Origin: Arsukibacterium sp. UBA3155
Lineage (GTDB): Bacteria > Pseudomonadota > Gammaproteobacteria > Enterobacterales > Alteromonadaceae
NCBI GenBank assembly: GCA_002364615.1
Contig: DEYP01000019.1
Location: 124,001 to 188,000 of the forward strand
Direction of reading: 5' to 3'
Length of the DNA stretch: 64,000 bases
Below, piece after piece: positions 53,796 to 63,658 of the stretch. Under the pieces are notes generated by a model. The model saw nothing but the letters and a program-made list of their open reading frames with translations, did not search any database and was not told the DNA's origin. A program made the translations under genes and the position numbers. The number at the start of each line of letters is the position of its first letter. Position 1 is the first letter of the stretch.

Positions 53796-56212
53796 GTGCA
53801 GTATCGACGACAATGCAGCGCAGCGATTGTGCCTTACAAACACTGGTTGCCAAGGCAGCCAGTCAAATTGCTCCGGCATGGCCACTGGATCAGATGATCG
53901 CAGTAAATCCGTGGTGGCCCAAGCGTCAGCAGCATTTTGCCTCGGTCTGTGCTGAGCAGCAGCTGCTTGCCGGAACCAGTTGTCTGATGAGTGCCCAGTG
54001 GTATTTAGCACAGTGGCAGCATCAAATAACACCCATGCACCTGCAGCAGGCATTGCAGCAAGCAGAATTAACCATGACCCTTGATCAGGCCGTCACCGCG
54101 CTGGCCCAGCCTCAGGAGTTGCGCCGCTGGCAATCACTGGCACAGCTGATGTCAGAACAGACCCCAGCGCAGCGAACCTTACCCTGGCCGCAACTGATAC
54201 AGCAGCAGTTAAGCCAGTTTATGGGGTTGTATTATCAGTATCCTGAGCGCTTTAGTGTAAAAGCTGACAGCCCAGATCACGCCTACCAAAGCTGGTTATC
54301 GGTGGTCTGCCATGATAAAGGCCTGCAGGTACTTACCGGAATTAATTTAACCTCATTATTTGCCACTGTGCCTGCACAGCCCTCATTGTTACTGCAACAG
54401 CTTAGCCCCTGGCTGCAAATCTGGTGCCCGGATGAGCAGGCAAAACTGGCTTATTTGGAAAACCTGCTGCAAAGCTTGTCTGGCTGGGCGGGTTGGCAGG
54501 CATGGCTTGACTGGCAGCAGCAACTGGCTGGGCGGCAGGGGCATGAGGCCGTATGCCAGTTACTTTACATGCTACTGGGCTGGGACTGGGTATTATGGCA
54601 ACACAGTATGCGCGATGCGGGTTGTCATGAGCGCTTAAGCACCGCCTTAACACGGCAGAGCACACAGTATACTGCCATGATGCTTAACACGCAGGCTCAG
54701 CATAGTATTCGTCAGGTGTGGCAGCGAGCGCTGGAGCTAAGTGTGCAGCAGCCTTTATTGCGCCAACTGCGGCAGTCTGCAAAGGATGTTAGTGCAACCA
54801 CCAGCAGACCGACGTTGCAGGCCGCGTTTTGTATCGATGTTCGCTCAGAGCCAATGCGCCGGGTATTAGAGCAGCAGGATGCTGGGATCCAGACTCTGGG
54901 TTTTGCTGGCTTTTTTGGCCTGCCTATTGCGTACAAAGCCGCAGACAGTAAGTTAAGCCGACCCCAACTCCCCGGCTTACTGGCACCGGCCTTTGAAGTT
55001 CGTCAGGTGCGCCCTGAAAACGTCACGCTATTACGCCAGCCTGCACTGGGTTGGAAGCAAAGCTTTGATTTGGCATCATCCAGCCTGGGCATGGTAGAGG
55101 CCGCCGGCCCCACTAAACTGCTCAGTCTGATCAAGCGCACTTTTTTTCGCAGCGCCGCACCACACGCCATGAACAGGTATCTGGATGACGGCCAATGGTA
55201 TCTTTGCAAGGAGCAGCAGCCGCTTACTGTTGCGGAACAAGCCGAGCTTGCAGGTGGTATCTTGTTTGCGATGGGTCTTACTGAAAACCTGGCAACGACC
55301 ATATTACTGGTGGGGCATGGCAGCACAAGCTGTAATAACCCGCATGCCGCAGCGCTGGATTGTGGTGCCTGTGGTGGCCAGACTGGTGAGGTTAATGTAA
55401 AAGTGCTGGCACAGCTGCTCAACAGCAGTGAGGTAAGGGCTGAGCTTAATAGCCAAAACACCGTGCATATCCCCAGTGACACCCGGTTCTACGGAGCGAT
55501 GCATCACACGACGACCGACACCCTGGAGGTGTTTCAGGCTCCTGCTGAGGCAAACTGGCTTGGTTGGCTAAGCCAGGCCAGTGAGTCAGCCAGGCAGCAA
55601 CGGGCCAGTCAATTTGCTGGGCCGCCGGTGAGCGCGTCGGCCTTGAGTCGTTTTTTTACGTTGCGAAGCCGCGATTGGGCGCAACTTCGACCGGAATGGG
55701 GGCTTGCTAACAATGCAGCGTTTATTGTGGCGCCGCGCTCCCTGACCAAAGATCTGGATTTACAGGGGCGCTGTTTTTTACACGACTATAATCCGGAAAA
55801 AGACCCGGAGTTCAGCCTGTTGCACACCATTATGACCGCGCCAATGGTGGTAACTAACTGGATCAATATGCAATATTACGCCTCGGTGGTAGCGCCTGAA
55901 AAATACGGCAGTGGTAATAAGTTGCTGCACAATGTGGTTGCCGGCCATATTGGGGTTTTCGAAGGAAATGGTGGTGATTTACGCAACGGTTTAGCCTGGC
56001 AGTCGGTGCATGATGGCAGCCAGTTGCGGCATCAGCCTGTGCGTTTAACGGTTGTTATTGCGGCCCCCAAACAGGCTATTGCTAATATAATTCGCCGCTC
56101 AGATGACGTTGCGGCGCTGGTAAAAAACCAATGGTTGTGGCTGTATCAGCTGGACCAGGATGGCACCTTGCATCAGTGGCAGCAGGCGGGCTGGCATAAG
56201 GTGGTAATGTGA
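53792..56212 (+). CDS. dabA: DabA, zinc-dependent CO2-hydrating subunit (DUF2309)
   Basis: The 806-residue protein has all four catalytic residues known from DabA. C347 and D349 lie in CIDVRSE, H509 in LVGHGS and C524 in LDCGACGG, with the same 2- and 15-residue spacings as in Halothiobacillus DabA. These form a beta-carbonic-anhydrase-like zinc site. With DabB it hydrates CO2 to bicarbonate vectorially at the cytoplasmic membrane, driven by proton motive force. In autotrophs it feeds carboxysomes; none are in this window. The gene overlaps dabB upstream and the DUF6671 gene downstream by 4 bp each. Confidence 0.95.
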   Translation: MSAVSTTMQRSDCALQTLVAKAASQIAPAWPLDQMIAVNPWWPKRQQHFASVCAEQQLLAGTSCLMSAQWYLAQWQHQITPMHLQQALQQAELTMTLDQAVTALAQPQELRRWQSLAQLMSEQTPAQRTLPWPQLIQQQLSQFMGLYYQYPERFSVKADSPDHAYQSWLSVVCHDKGLQVLTGINLTSLFATVPAQPSLLLQQLSPWLQIWCPDEQAKLAYLENLLQSLSGWAGWQAWLDWQQQLAGRQGHEAVCQLLYMLLGWDWVLWQHSMRDAGCHERLSTALTRQSTQYTAMMLNTQAQHSIRQVWQRALELSVQQPLLRQLRQSAKDVSATTSRPTLQAAFCIDVRSEPMRRVLEQQDAGIQTLGFAGFFGLPIAYKAADSKLSRPQLPGLLAPAFEVRQVRPENVTLLRQPALGWKQSFDLASSSLGMVEAAGPTKLLSLIKRTFFRSAAPHAMNRYLDDGQWYLCKEQQPLTVAEQAELAGGILFAMGLTENLATTILLVGHGSTSCNNPHAAALDCGACGGQTGEVNVKVLAQLLNSSEVRAELNSQNTVHIPSDTRFYGAMHHTTTDTLEVFQAPAEANWLGWLSQASESARQQRASQFAGPPVSASALSRFFTLRSRDWAQLRPEWGLANNAAFIVAPRSLTKDLDLQGRCFLHDYNPEKDPEFSLLHTIMTAPMVVTNWINMQYYASVVAPEKYGSGNKLLHNVVAGHIGVFEGNGGDLRNGLAWQSVHDGSQLRHQPVRLTVVIAAPKQAIANIIRRSDDVAALVKNQWLWLYQLDQDGTLHQWQQAGWHKVVM

Positions 56213-57003
56213 CATCGTCTGTTGCTATGTTAACCCGGCACGATAAAGCGCGCTTAATTGCGCCTGCGCTTAGCCAGCTTGGCTGGCAGCTAACTGAGCT
56301 GGATAGTTTCGACACGGATACCCTTGGCAGTTTTGCCGGTGAGTATCCGCGTTTTATGACGGCGCAGGAATGCGCGTTTCGTAAAGCCGCCTTGGCTGCT
56401 GAATTGTCCGGGCGGGATATTGGCTTGGGTAGTGAGGGGAGCTTTTCTGTCGGGCCGTTTGGAATAGGCACTTACAACCTGGAGCTGATCTGTTGTGTCA
56501 ATGTGGCAGAAGGTTGGGCAGTAACGGGCCGGTTTTACGGTCCTTCGCTGGCCAGGCAATGGCAGCTTAAGGACGCAGCGGCGTTAGAACAGGCATTAGC
56601 GGACGTTGAACCCGGGCAACATTTGTTGCTGCAGCAAGGCCATTATTTAAAAAAAGCCCTTACAGTAGCTCAGGCGCACAATCTGGCGCTACTAAGGCTT
56701 GCAAACGGCGATGTTACGCTGAGTTATGACTTGCGCGCTCATTTAAGCCCGCAGCGTCGCTTGCATATTCAACAGGCAGCTGATGATTTAGCCCGGCGTT
56801 TGCAAAGCTATTGCCCAGAGTGTTCTACCCCTGGGTTTTGGCCAGATAAAGCCTTACCGGGCTTACCCTGCGAGGCCTGTGGCGTCGCCACCAATCTGAC
56901 CCGGCACCGTCGGGCGTGTTGTCAACATTGTGGCCATACCACCATTACCCCCGTGGCAGCCCGTCATGCCAGCCAACAATATTGTCAGGAATGTAACCCT
57001 TGA
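56209..57003 (+). CDS. DUF6671-family protein with C-terminal zinc ribbons
   Basis: The 264-residue protein starts at a GTG that overlaps the dabA stop (GTGA). The N-terminal 190 residues form a conserved domain (LTRHDKARLIAPAL..., EYPRFMTAQECAFRKAALAAE). The C-terminal 70 carry four Cys pairs (CPEC, CEAC, CQHC, CQEC) that should bind two zinc ions. I recall DUF6671 as the name of this family; function is unknown. Tight coupling to dabA suggests help in assembling or metallating the CO2 pump, or control of it. This is inference. Confidence 0.7.
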   Translation: MTSSVAMLTRHDKARLIAPALSQLGWQLTELDSFDTDTLGSFAGEYPRFMTAQECAFRKAALAAELSGRDIGLGSEGSFSVGPFGIGTYNLELICCVNVAEGWAVTGRFYGPSLARQWQLKDAAALEQALADVEPGQHLLLQQGHYLKKALTVAQAHNLALLRLANGDVTLSYDLRAHLSPQRRLHIQQAADDLARRLQSYCPECSTPGFWPDKALPGLPCEACGVATNLTRHRRACCQHCGHTTITPVAARHASQQYCQECNP

Positions 57004-57968
57004 ATACCATGCTCCTAAGCACAGAATCCGATTCTGATATTAAATTATGTGCTGATTTTCTGCACAATGGTCAGTTGGTCGCTGTGCCAACAGAGACCGT
57101 TTATGGCCTGGCAGCAGATGCGACCAACCCTGAGGCAGTTAACGCTATTTTTGCCGCCAAAGGTCGGCCGGCAAACCATCCATTAATCGTCCATGTATCG
57201 GATATCGCAGCTATCGGTCAGTGGGCAAAAAATGTCAGTAATACCGCTTTTGCGCTGGCTGATGCCTTTTGGCCTGGCCCGCTTACTTTATTACTGCATA
57301 AAGCGGATCACGTCAGTTCAGTCGTTACTGGCGGATTAAATACCATCGGTTTACGAATGCCATCACACCCGGTGCTGCTGTCGCTGCTGCAGCAATATGA
57401 ACTGACGGTTGCAGCGCCTTCTGCCAATCTTTACAAAAAGCTTAGCCCCACCTCAGCCCGTCAGGTACTGGCAGGGATGCAAGGCAAAATACCCGCAGTG
57501 CTGGATGGCGGCGATTGTCAGTACGGCCTGGAATCAACGATTGTTGACCTGACCGGTGACAAGCCGGTTATTGTCCGGTCCGGGCCAGTATCGGCTGCCG
57601 ACATTGCCGCAGTGCTCGGCGAAGCTGTTGCACAACCCAAGCAACATAGTGTCGCGGTGCCAGGTAATATCGATGCCCACTATCAACCTGATAAAACGTT
57701 GTATTGTGCCCACCTGGCGGAGTTAACGATAAAGCTGGACGGATTAAAGCGGCCAGTTGCATTACTTCATTACAGCCATTTCCCTGCTCATCCGATGGTT
57801 ATTTCCTATCCAATGCCAACAAACGCGGCAATGTATGGGCAGCAGCTGTATCGAACGTTATTTAGGGCAGATCAGTCAGCAGTGGCTGCTATCTGGTGTG
57901 AACTGCCTCCAGTCGAGGATGGTTGGAGAGCGATACATGATCGGTTAACCAGAGCCAGTTACACTTAA
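57000..57968 (+). CDS. Sua5-type L-threonylcarbamoyladenylate synthase in the DAB operon
   Basis: The 322-residue protein has the YrdC domain (VPTETVYGLAADATN, KGRPANHPLIVHV, LKLSP-like SANLYKKLSPTS) and the C-terminal Sua5 domain with PGNIDAHYQP. The enzyme joins threonine, bicarbonate and ATP into threonylcarbamoyl-AMP for tRNA t6A. The start is TTG, overlapping the previous stop (TTGA), with AGGA nine bases upstream; an ATG at 57009 is the alternative. Placement directly behind a bicarbonate-making pump is unusual. Its stop codon overlaps the right 24-bp repeat. A second housekeeping copy (tsaC) is expected elsewhere. Confidence 0.9.
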   Translation: MNTMLLSTESDSDIKLCADFLHNGQLVAVPTETVYGLAADATNPEAVNAIFAAKGRPANHPLIVHVSDIAAIGQWAKNVSNTAFALADAFWPGPLTLLLHKADHVSSVVTGGLNTIGLRMPSHPVLLSLLQQYELTVAAPSANLYKKLSPTSARQVLAGMQGKIPAVLDGGDCQYGLESTIVDLTGDKPVIVRSGPVSAADIAAVLGEAVAQPKQHSVAVPGNIDAHYQPDKTLYCAHLAELTIKLDGLKRPVALLHYSHFPAHPMVISYPMPTNAAMYGQQLYRTLFRADQSAVAAIWCELPPVEDGWRAIHDRLTRASYT

Positions 57969-57990
57969 AATCACTCTGACCCATTTTAAT
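57967..57990 (+). repeat. right copy of the 24-bp direct repeat bracketing the DAB cluster
   Basis: These 24 bases are identical to 51434-51457 and in the same orientation. They begin within the TAA stop of the Sua5-type gene. The two copies enclose lysR, dabB, dabA, the DUF6671 gene and the Sua5-type gene and nothing else. Confidence 0.9.
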
Positions 57991-58014
57991 TTAATATAGG
58001 TACGCGATAAGACA

Positions 58015-58044
58015 TAAAAAAAGCGCAGGCAAAGCCCCTGCGCT
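58015..58044 (-). terminator. terminator of the DUF2884 gene
   Basis: On the minus strand AGCGCAGG pairs with CCTGCGCT around a 7-nt loop and is followed by seven T. Confidence 0.85.
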
Positions 58045-58069
58045 AAAGGTCGTGGTTGGGAGTTACCGG

Positions 58070-58897
58070 TTAACGGCGAACGCTTAATGCGCCATCGCCC
58101 TTTTGAAATAAATCATATTGTTGCATGGCCGGGATCTGCTGCTGGATCCGGGTTTCCAGGGCGTCCAGCTGGGTTACCTGGGCGCAGAGTGCATCGCCAC
58201 GCTGCTCCAGTGCAGCGGCTTTAATGTCCATTTTAGCTTCCAGGTTTTCACCAAACTTCTCCATTTTTGCACCAAAGGCTTCCATCCGCTGTTCAAAATT
58301 ACCTTCACCGCTGGTCATCGCCTTGCCCACCAGCATCATAATGCTGCCCATTGATTGGGTAACGGCTTCTTCAATAGCCTGTTCAAATTCAGGGCCAAAG
58401 GCCTGGTCGATAGTGTCCAGCCGGCTGCCATACAGGTAGGTATTGTCACCATCCTGTACCACCACCTGATTGGCGGCATCGCTAATTTTGGCGAGTGCCT
58501 GTTGCATTGCCGGATAGTCATCCAGCGATTTACCGGTTAGCTCGTTAAGTACCGTGGTTAGCGCCTCGCTGGCCATCAGCAGGGCATCTTCTACCAGTGC
58601 AACGGTCGCAACCGTCTGATGACGAATGCCGGCCTGATAGTCACGCAGTAATTCGCGGGTTTCGGTATTCACTTTCACAGTTTTGCCATTAAGGGTTAGC
58701 TGACCCTCGTCATTAATTAGCCACAGCGTGTTGCCGCTGTCCTGCAACTGCACACTGTTACTATTAATGACTAAATCTTTATCAAATTCGATATTACAAC
58801 TTTGATTGCTATGTGCCGCGGCGCTGTTGCTATATACAAGGGCACTCAGGCTAAGGGTGCTGCAAACCACTGCGCTGGCGATAAGAGACATTTTCAT
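58070..58897 (-). CDS. DUF2884 (YggN-like) periplasmic protein
   Basis: The 275-residue protein has a signal peptide (cleavage after AAA-HS, about 28). The DUF2884 pattern follows: CNIEFDKDLVINSNSVQL, LTLNGKTVKVN and RELLRDYQAGIRHQTV. The C-terminal part is helical with a coiled coil (FGENLEAKMDIKAAALEQR) and one Cys. E. coli YggN is the known homologue; function is unknown. It is a single-gene unit with its own terminator. Confidence 0.88.
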   Translation of the reverse strand: MKMSLIASAVVCSTLSLSALVYSNSAAAHSNQSCNIEFDKDLVINSNSVQLQDSGNTLWLINDEGQLTLNGKTVKVNTETRELLRDYQAGIRHQTVATVALVEDALLMASEALTTVLNELTGKSLDDYPAMQQALAKISDAANQVVVQDGDNTYLYGSRLDTIDQAFGPEFEQAIEEAVTQSMGSIMMLVGKAMTSGEGNFEQRMEAFGAKMEKFGENLEAKMDIKAAALEQRGDALCAQVTQLDALETRIQQQIPAMQQYDLFQKGDGALSVRR

Positions 58898-59233
58898 TTT
58901 GTTAATCCTTGCTGGGTTGTGAAATAAGTTTTCAAATGACAGCTAACTAAGGCAAAGACAATGCCAAAGTATAAGTTATTGTTTTTAATGTCATATTCAA
59001 TGAGATGAAATTGTATTCAGCGCTGGTGTTAGCGTTTTACGCCATTTATTAGCGAAATTATCAGGCGGCTTGCGTCGTTGGCATCCGTGTTACCTGCACA
59101 GCCCGTATTGGCTCGCCGGCTTTGGTTATGCTGTTTTTAATTACTATTTGGAATAACGCAGAGAGATCCATTCTTTTACCGGCATACGTTTGGACGGCTA
59201 AAATAACGCTATAAAGTTTATACAGGTGTTTTT
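58898..59233 (+). promoter_or_regulatory. 336-bp gap with the cysJIH promoter
   Basis: The gap lies between divergent DUF2884 and cysJ. A -10-like TATAAAG stands about 25 bp before the cysJ ATG, and CAGGTG serves as ribosome site. CysB control is expected from the pathway, but its sites are too degenerate to call by eye. I see no other gene in the gap. Confidence 0.45.
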
Positions 59234-61042
59234 ATGCTTTTATCATCATTAGTGGCGCAGGCCAGCCCGTTATCAGAGCAGCAGGTACAGCAACTGCAGG
59301 GGCTGGTTAGCCAGCTGAACCCTATTCAGCAGGCCTGGGTCAGTGGTTATCTGGCTGCCAGTGCCCAACTGGCTGGTGGCCAGGTAACTGCACCTGCCGT
59401 ATCTGCAGCGAACAGCGCAACCCTGACCATAGTGTATGGCTCGCAGACGGGTAATGCCCGCCATGTTGCTGATGGGTTGGCGGCATTGGCCAAAGCGAAA
59501 AACATAGCCGCTAAAATAGTTGATTTAGCCGATTATAAAAGCAGCCAGCTGAAGAATGAGCAGTACCTGGTGATAGTCACCTCTACGTATGGTGAAGGTG
59601 AGCCGCCAGAAAATGCCGTGAGTTTCTATAACTTTTTATTCAGTAAAAAAGCACCGAAAGTGCCGCAACTGAAATTTGCCGTGCTGGGTCTGGGTGATAC
59701 CAGCTATGAATTTTTCTGTAAAACGGCTGCTGATTTTGACGAGCGGCTGGCCGAATTAGGTGGCCAGCGACTGCAGGCCCGCGCTGACCTGGACGTAGAC
59801 TACGATGCCGCCGCCACCAGCTGGAATAATGCCCTGATTAGCGTGGTAGAACCGGAATTTGCCAGCGCGCCGTCGGCTGAAGTGATTAACTGGCCGGGGC
59901 AGACCAGCGCAGCAGCAAGCCAGTTTAATAAGCAGCAGCCTTTTGCTGCTGAGCTTTATACTAACCAGAAAATAACCGGCCGCGATTCTACTAAAGATGT
60001 CCGGCATATTGAAATTTCGCTGGAAGGCTCGGGTTTAACTTATCAGCCAGGCGATGCCCTGGGTTTATATTTTAATAACGACCCGGCGCTGGTCAGCGAA
60101 TTACTCAGCCTGACCAATCTTGAAGCTGCAGCTGAAGTTAGCCTGGCGAACCAGAGCTTAAGCCTGGCAGTGGCGTTGACTGAACAACTGGAGCTAACCC
60201 AGTCGTATCCGGCATTTGTCGATAAATATGCCGCAGCAACCGCCAATGAAGCCCTGGCACAATTAGCGGCAGACAAAGCCGCACTGCGCGCTTATCTGGT
60301 CGACCGGCAAATTATTGATATTGTGCGTGAACATCCGGCAACCGGCGGCACCATTACCGCTCAGCAATTGGTTGACGCACTGCGTAAACAGCAACCGCGG
60401 CTTTATTCTATTGCCTCATCACAGGCGGAAGTTGAAGACGAGGTGAATTTAACCGTGGCGGTGGTGCGTTACGATGCCTTTGGTCAGCCGCATCTGGGTG
60501 GGGCTTCTGGCTTTTTGGCCGAGCGCTTAGCCGAGGGCGATAAAGTACGGGTCTTTGTCGAGCAAAATAACAACTTCCGTTTGCCGGCCAATGACGATAC
60601 GCCGGTGCTGATGATTGGTCCTGGTACCGGTATAGCACCATTTCGAGCCTTTCTGCAGGAGCGGGATGCCCGCGGTGCCAGCGGTAAAAACTGGCTGGTG
60701 TTTGGTAACCCCCATTTTACCCAGGACTTTTTATACCAGACCGAGCTGCAGGGCTATTTAAAGCAAGGCCTGCTAAGCAAGTTGGACGTGGCGTTCAGCC
60801 GTGATACCGCAGAAAAAGTGTATGTGCAGGATAAGCTGCGTAAGCATGCCAGTGAAGTCTATCAGTGGCTGGAGCAGGGGGCTCATGTCTATATTTGTGG
60901 TGATGCCAACCGTATGGCGAAAGATGTGCATCAGGCCCTGCTGGACATTGTGCAGCAACATGGCAATAAAAGTGCCGAACAAGCCCAGCAGTATTTAGAT
61001 GAATTACGGGTAGCCAAGCGTTACCAGAAGGATGTGTACTAA
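59234..61042 (+). CDS. cysJ: sulfite reductase flavoprotein alpha subunit
   Basis: The 602-residue protein has a flavodoxin-like FMN domain ([18 protein letters not shown], about 68-85; [13 protein letters not shown]). An FAD domain follows (RLYSIASS) and then an NADPH domain ([35 protein letters not shown]). It matches E. coli CysJ (599) and ends in Tyr as flavoprotein reductases do. It passes electrons from NADPH to CysI. It overlaps cysI by one base (TAATG). Confidence 0.97.
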   Translation: MLLSSLVAQASPLSEQQVQQLQGLVSQLNPIQQAWVSGYLAASAQLAGGQVTAPAVSAANSATLTIVYGSQTGNARHVADGLAALAKAKNIAAKIVDLADYKSSQLKNEQYLVIVTSTYGEGEPPENAVSFYNFLFSKKAPKVPQLKFAVLGLGDTSYEFFCKTAADFDERLAELGGQRLQARADLDVDYDAAATSWNNALISVVEPEFASAPSAEVINWPGQTSAAASQFNKQQPFAAELYTNQKITGRDSTKDVRHIEISLEGSGLTYQPGDALGLYFNNDPALVSELLSLTNLEAAAEVSLANQSLSLAVALTEQLELTQSYPAFVDKYAAATANEALAQLAADKAALRAYLVDRQIIDIVREHPATGGTITAQQLVDALRKQQPRLYSIASSQAEVEDEVNLTVAVVRYDAFGQPHLGGASGFLAERLAEGDKVRVFVEQNNNFRLPANDDTPVLMIGPGTGIAPFRAFLQERDARGASGKNWLVFGNPHFTQDFLYQTELQGYLKQGLLSKLDVAFSRDTAEKVYVQDKLRKHASEVYQWLEQGAHVYICGDANRMAKDVHQALLDIVQQHGNKSAEQAQQYLDELRVAKRYQKDVY

Positions 61043-62760
61043 TGAGCCAATACCCAATTAAACCCGAGCTGCAGGTTAGCGGCAAGTTGTCTGACAACGA
61101 GCGTTTAAAAGCTGAAAGCGAGCATTTACGCGGCACCATTAAGCAGGACCTGGGCGACGAAATTACCGGTGGCTTTAACGGTGATAACTTTATGCTGGTG
61201 CGTTTTCATGGCATGTACCAGCAGGATGACCGTGATATCCGGGCCGAGCGCGCTGCGCAAAAGCTGGAGCCGTTGCACAACGTCATGCTGCGGGCGCGGA
61301 TGCCTGGCGGTATTATTACGCCACAGCAATGGCTGGCTATTGACCAGTTTGCTGCTGAAAAAACCATGTATGGCAGCATTCGTTTAACTACCCGTCAGAC
61401 ATTTCAGTTTCATGGTGTGTTAAAGCCGAACATTAAACCGATGCACCAGTTTTTAAACAGCATTGGTATCGATTCGATTGCTACCGCCGGTGACGTTAAC
61501 CGCAACGTGTTGTGTACCTCAAACCCGGTTGAGTCTGAGCTGCACCAGCAAGCGTATCAGTGGGCTGTGCAGATAAGCGAGCACTTATTGCCGAAGACCC
61601 GCGCCTACGCCGAGTTATGGCTGGACGAAGAAAAAGTTGAAACCACTGAAACCGAACCGGTACTGGGTGAAAACTACTTACCGCGTAAGTTTAAAACCAC
61701 GGTGGTTATCCCGCCGCATAACGATATTGATGTGCATGCCAATGACTTAAACTTTGTGGCGATTGCCGAGCACGGCAAGCTTATTGGCTTTAATGTGCTG
61801 GTCGGCGGTGGCCTGGCGATGACCTTTGGCGATAATTCTACCTACCCGCGTAAGGCTGAAGTACTGGGCTTTATTGGCCTGGAGCATACCCTAAAGGTGG
61901 CCGAGCATGTGGTCACCGTGCAACGTGATTATGGCGACAGAGTTAACCGCAAAAATGCCAAAACCAAGTACACCATTGACCGGATTGGGGTTGATACTTT
62001 TAAAGCCGAAGTGGAGCAGCGGGTGGGTGTGGCTTTTGCACCGGCTAAACCTTTTGAGTTTACCACGCGTGGCGATCGCTTTGGTTGGGTAGACGGCATA
62101 GATGGCAAGCAGCACTTAACCTTATTTATCGAAAATGGCCGTGTGCTGGATTTTCCGGGTAAACCGCTTAAAACCGGTTTAGCGGCCATTGCCAAAGTGC
62201 ACCAGGGCGACTTTCGGATGACCGCGAACCAGAACCTGATTATCGCCGGCGTGCCATCAGAGCAAAAAGCCTTAATTGAGCAGCTGGCGCGTGAACACGG
62301 CTTAATAGACGACAGCCACAGTGAGCAGCGCAAAAACTCGATGGCCTGTGTCTCGTTCCCTACCTGCCCACTGGCCATGGCAGAAGCAGAGCGTTATTTA
62401 CCTGAGCTGGTCAGCAAGGTAGAAGCCTTACTGGCGAAGCACCAGGTGGCTGATGATCACATTGTACTGCGGGTAACCGGCTGCCCGAATGGCTGTGGCC
62501 GCGCCATGCTGGCCGAAGTGGGCTTAGTGGGCCGGGCGCCGGGTAAATACAATGTTTATCTGGGCGGCAATCTGGTGGGTACCCGCATTCCCAAGTTGTA
62601 CCTGGATAATGTCGGCGAAGCGCAAATTCTGGGTGAGCTGGATAACTTAATTGGCCAGTGGGCGGCTGAACGCGATGGTAAAGAATGTTTCGGTGATTTT
62701 GTTATTCGCAAAGGCGTGGTGGCTGAAGTGAAAGTATCCAAGACAGACTTTCATGCCTGA
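61042..62760 (+). CDS. cysI: sulfite reductase haemoprotein beta subunit
   Basis: The 572-residue protein matches E. coli CysI (570). The 4Fe-4S/sirohaem ligands are in order CVSFPTC (about 434-440) and GCPNGCGR (about 478-485). Substrate-binding Arg/Lys residues occur in [18 protein letters not shown] [14 protein letters not shown] and [10 protein letters not shown]. It reduces sulfite to sulfide with six electrons. The 3' end overlaps the open frame of cysH. Confidence 0.97.
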   Translation: MSQYPIKPELQVSGKLSDNERLKAESEHLRGTIKQDLGDEITGGFNGDNFMLVRFHGMYQQDDRDIRAERAAQKLEPLHNVMLRARMPGGIITPQQWLAIDQFAAEKTMYGSIRLTTRQTFQFHGVLKPNIKPMHQFLNSIGIDSIATAGDVNRNVLCTSNPVESELHQQAYQWAVQISEHLLPKTRAYAELWLDEEKVETTETEPVLGENYLPRKFKTTVVIPPHNDIDVHANDLNFVAIAEHGKLIGFNVLVGGGLAMTFGDNSTYPRKAEVLGFIGLEHTLKVAEHVVTVQRDYGDRVNRKNAKTKYTIDRIGVDTFKAEVEQRVGVAFAPAKPFEFTTRGDRFGWVDGIDGKQHLTLFIENGRVLDFPGKPLKTGLAAIAKVHQGDFRMTANQNLIIAGVPSEQKALIEQLAREHGLIDDSHSEQRKNSMACVSFPTCPLAMAEAERYLPELVSKVEALLAKHQVADDHIVLRVTGCPNGCGRAMLAEVGLVGRAPGKYNVYLGGNLVGTRIPKLYLDNVGEAQILGELDNLIGQWAAERDGKECFGDFVIRKGVVAEVKVSKTDFHA

Positions 62761-62809
62761 TACCGTGAACCGTCATTTTAGCCAGGCTGGCACGCCAACG
62801 GAGAATACG

Positions 62810-63577
62810 ATGGCAGGAAATAGCATGTACAAAAGTGTCGAAACTGACTATCGGCAGATTTTGCAGCAGGATAGCGCTACCCAGCAAGCCTGGCTGACAC
62901 ACATTAATAATCTGCTGAGCCCGATGAGTGCCAGTGAGCGGGTACACTGGGCGCTGGCTAACTTACCGGCACAGCCGATCCTAAGCTCAAGCTTTGGTAT
63001 TCAGGCCGCGGTCATGCTGCATTTAATTACGGTGCAGCAGCCAGATATACCAGTAGTATTAACCGATACCGGCTATTTATTTCCGGAAACCTACCAGTTT
63101 ATTGATCAGCTTACCGAGCTGCTTCGCTTGAATTTACAAGTGTACCGGGCTTCACTGTCGGCCAACTGGCAACTGGCGCGCTATGGCGAGCAGTGGTTAA
63201 CCGCCGAGGGCACTAAGCAATACAATCAGTTAAATAAAGTCGAGCCGATGCAGCGGGCCCTGCGTGAATTAAACGCTGGCAGCTGGTTTACCGGCTTACG
63301 CCGCAGCCAGAGCAGTACCCGGGCAGACAAAGCGATAGTTGAAATAAATCGGGGCGTGGTGAAAATTCAGCCCATTATCGACTGGAGTAACAAAGACGTA
63401 TTTTACTACTTAAAGCAACATAACCTGCCGTATCACCCGTTATGGGAGCAGGGTTACTTGTCGGTAGGTGACACCCATTCCACGGTTAAATTTGAGCCGG
63501 GCATGAGCGAAGAAGATACCCGTTTTAATGGCTTTGGCCGCGAGTGCGGCCTGCATATGGATGGCGATGGCATCTAG
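62810..63577 (+). CDS. cysH: phosphoadenylyl-sulfate reductase
   Basis: The 255-residue protein starts at the ATG preceded by GGAG at six bases. The frame opens earlier, at 62753, overlapping cysI, and would then be 274 residues. It has the PP-loop-type [12 protein letters not shown] (about 59-70), [28 protein letters not shown] and the catalytic C-terminal ECGLH. Only that single Cys is present, the PAPS type without an iron-sulfur cluster. It reduces PAPS to sulfite using thioredoxin. It is the last gene of cysJIH. Confidence 0.95.
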   Translation: MAGNSMYKSVETDYRQILQQDSATQQAWLTHINNLLSPMSASERVHWALANLPAQPILSSSFGIQAAVMLHLITVQQPDIPVVLTDTGYLFPETYQFIDQLTELLRLNLQVYRASLSANWQLARYGEQWLTAEGTKQYNQLNKVEPMQRALRELNAGSWFTGLRRSQSSTRADKAIVEINRGVVKIQPIIDWSNKDVFYYLKQHNLPYHPLWEQGYLSVGDTHSTVKFEPGMSEEDTRFNGFGRECGLHMDGDGI

Positions 63578-63658
63578 TCTGACGGGTTGCAAAAGTGACT
63601 TAACGGGGCATAATAGCGGCTATCTTTAAATCGTTATTAACCGGGAATGGTTAACTAT

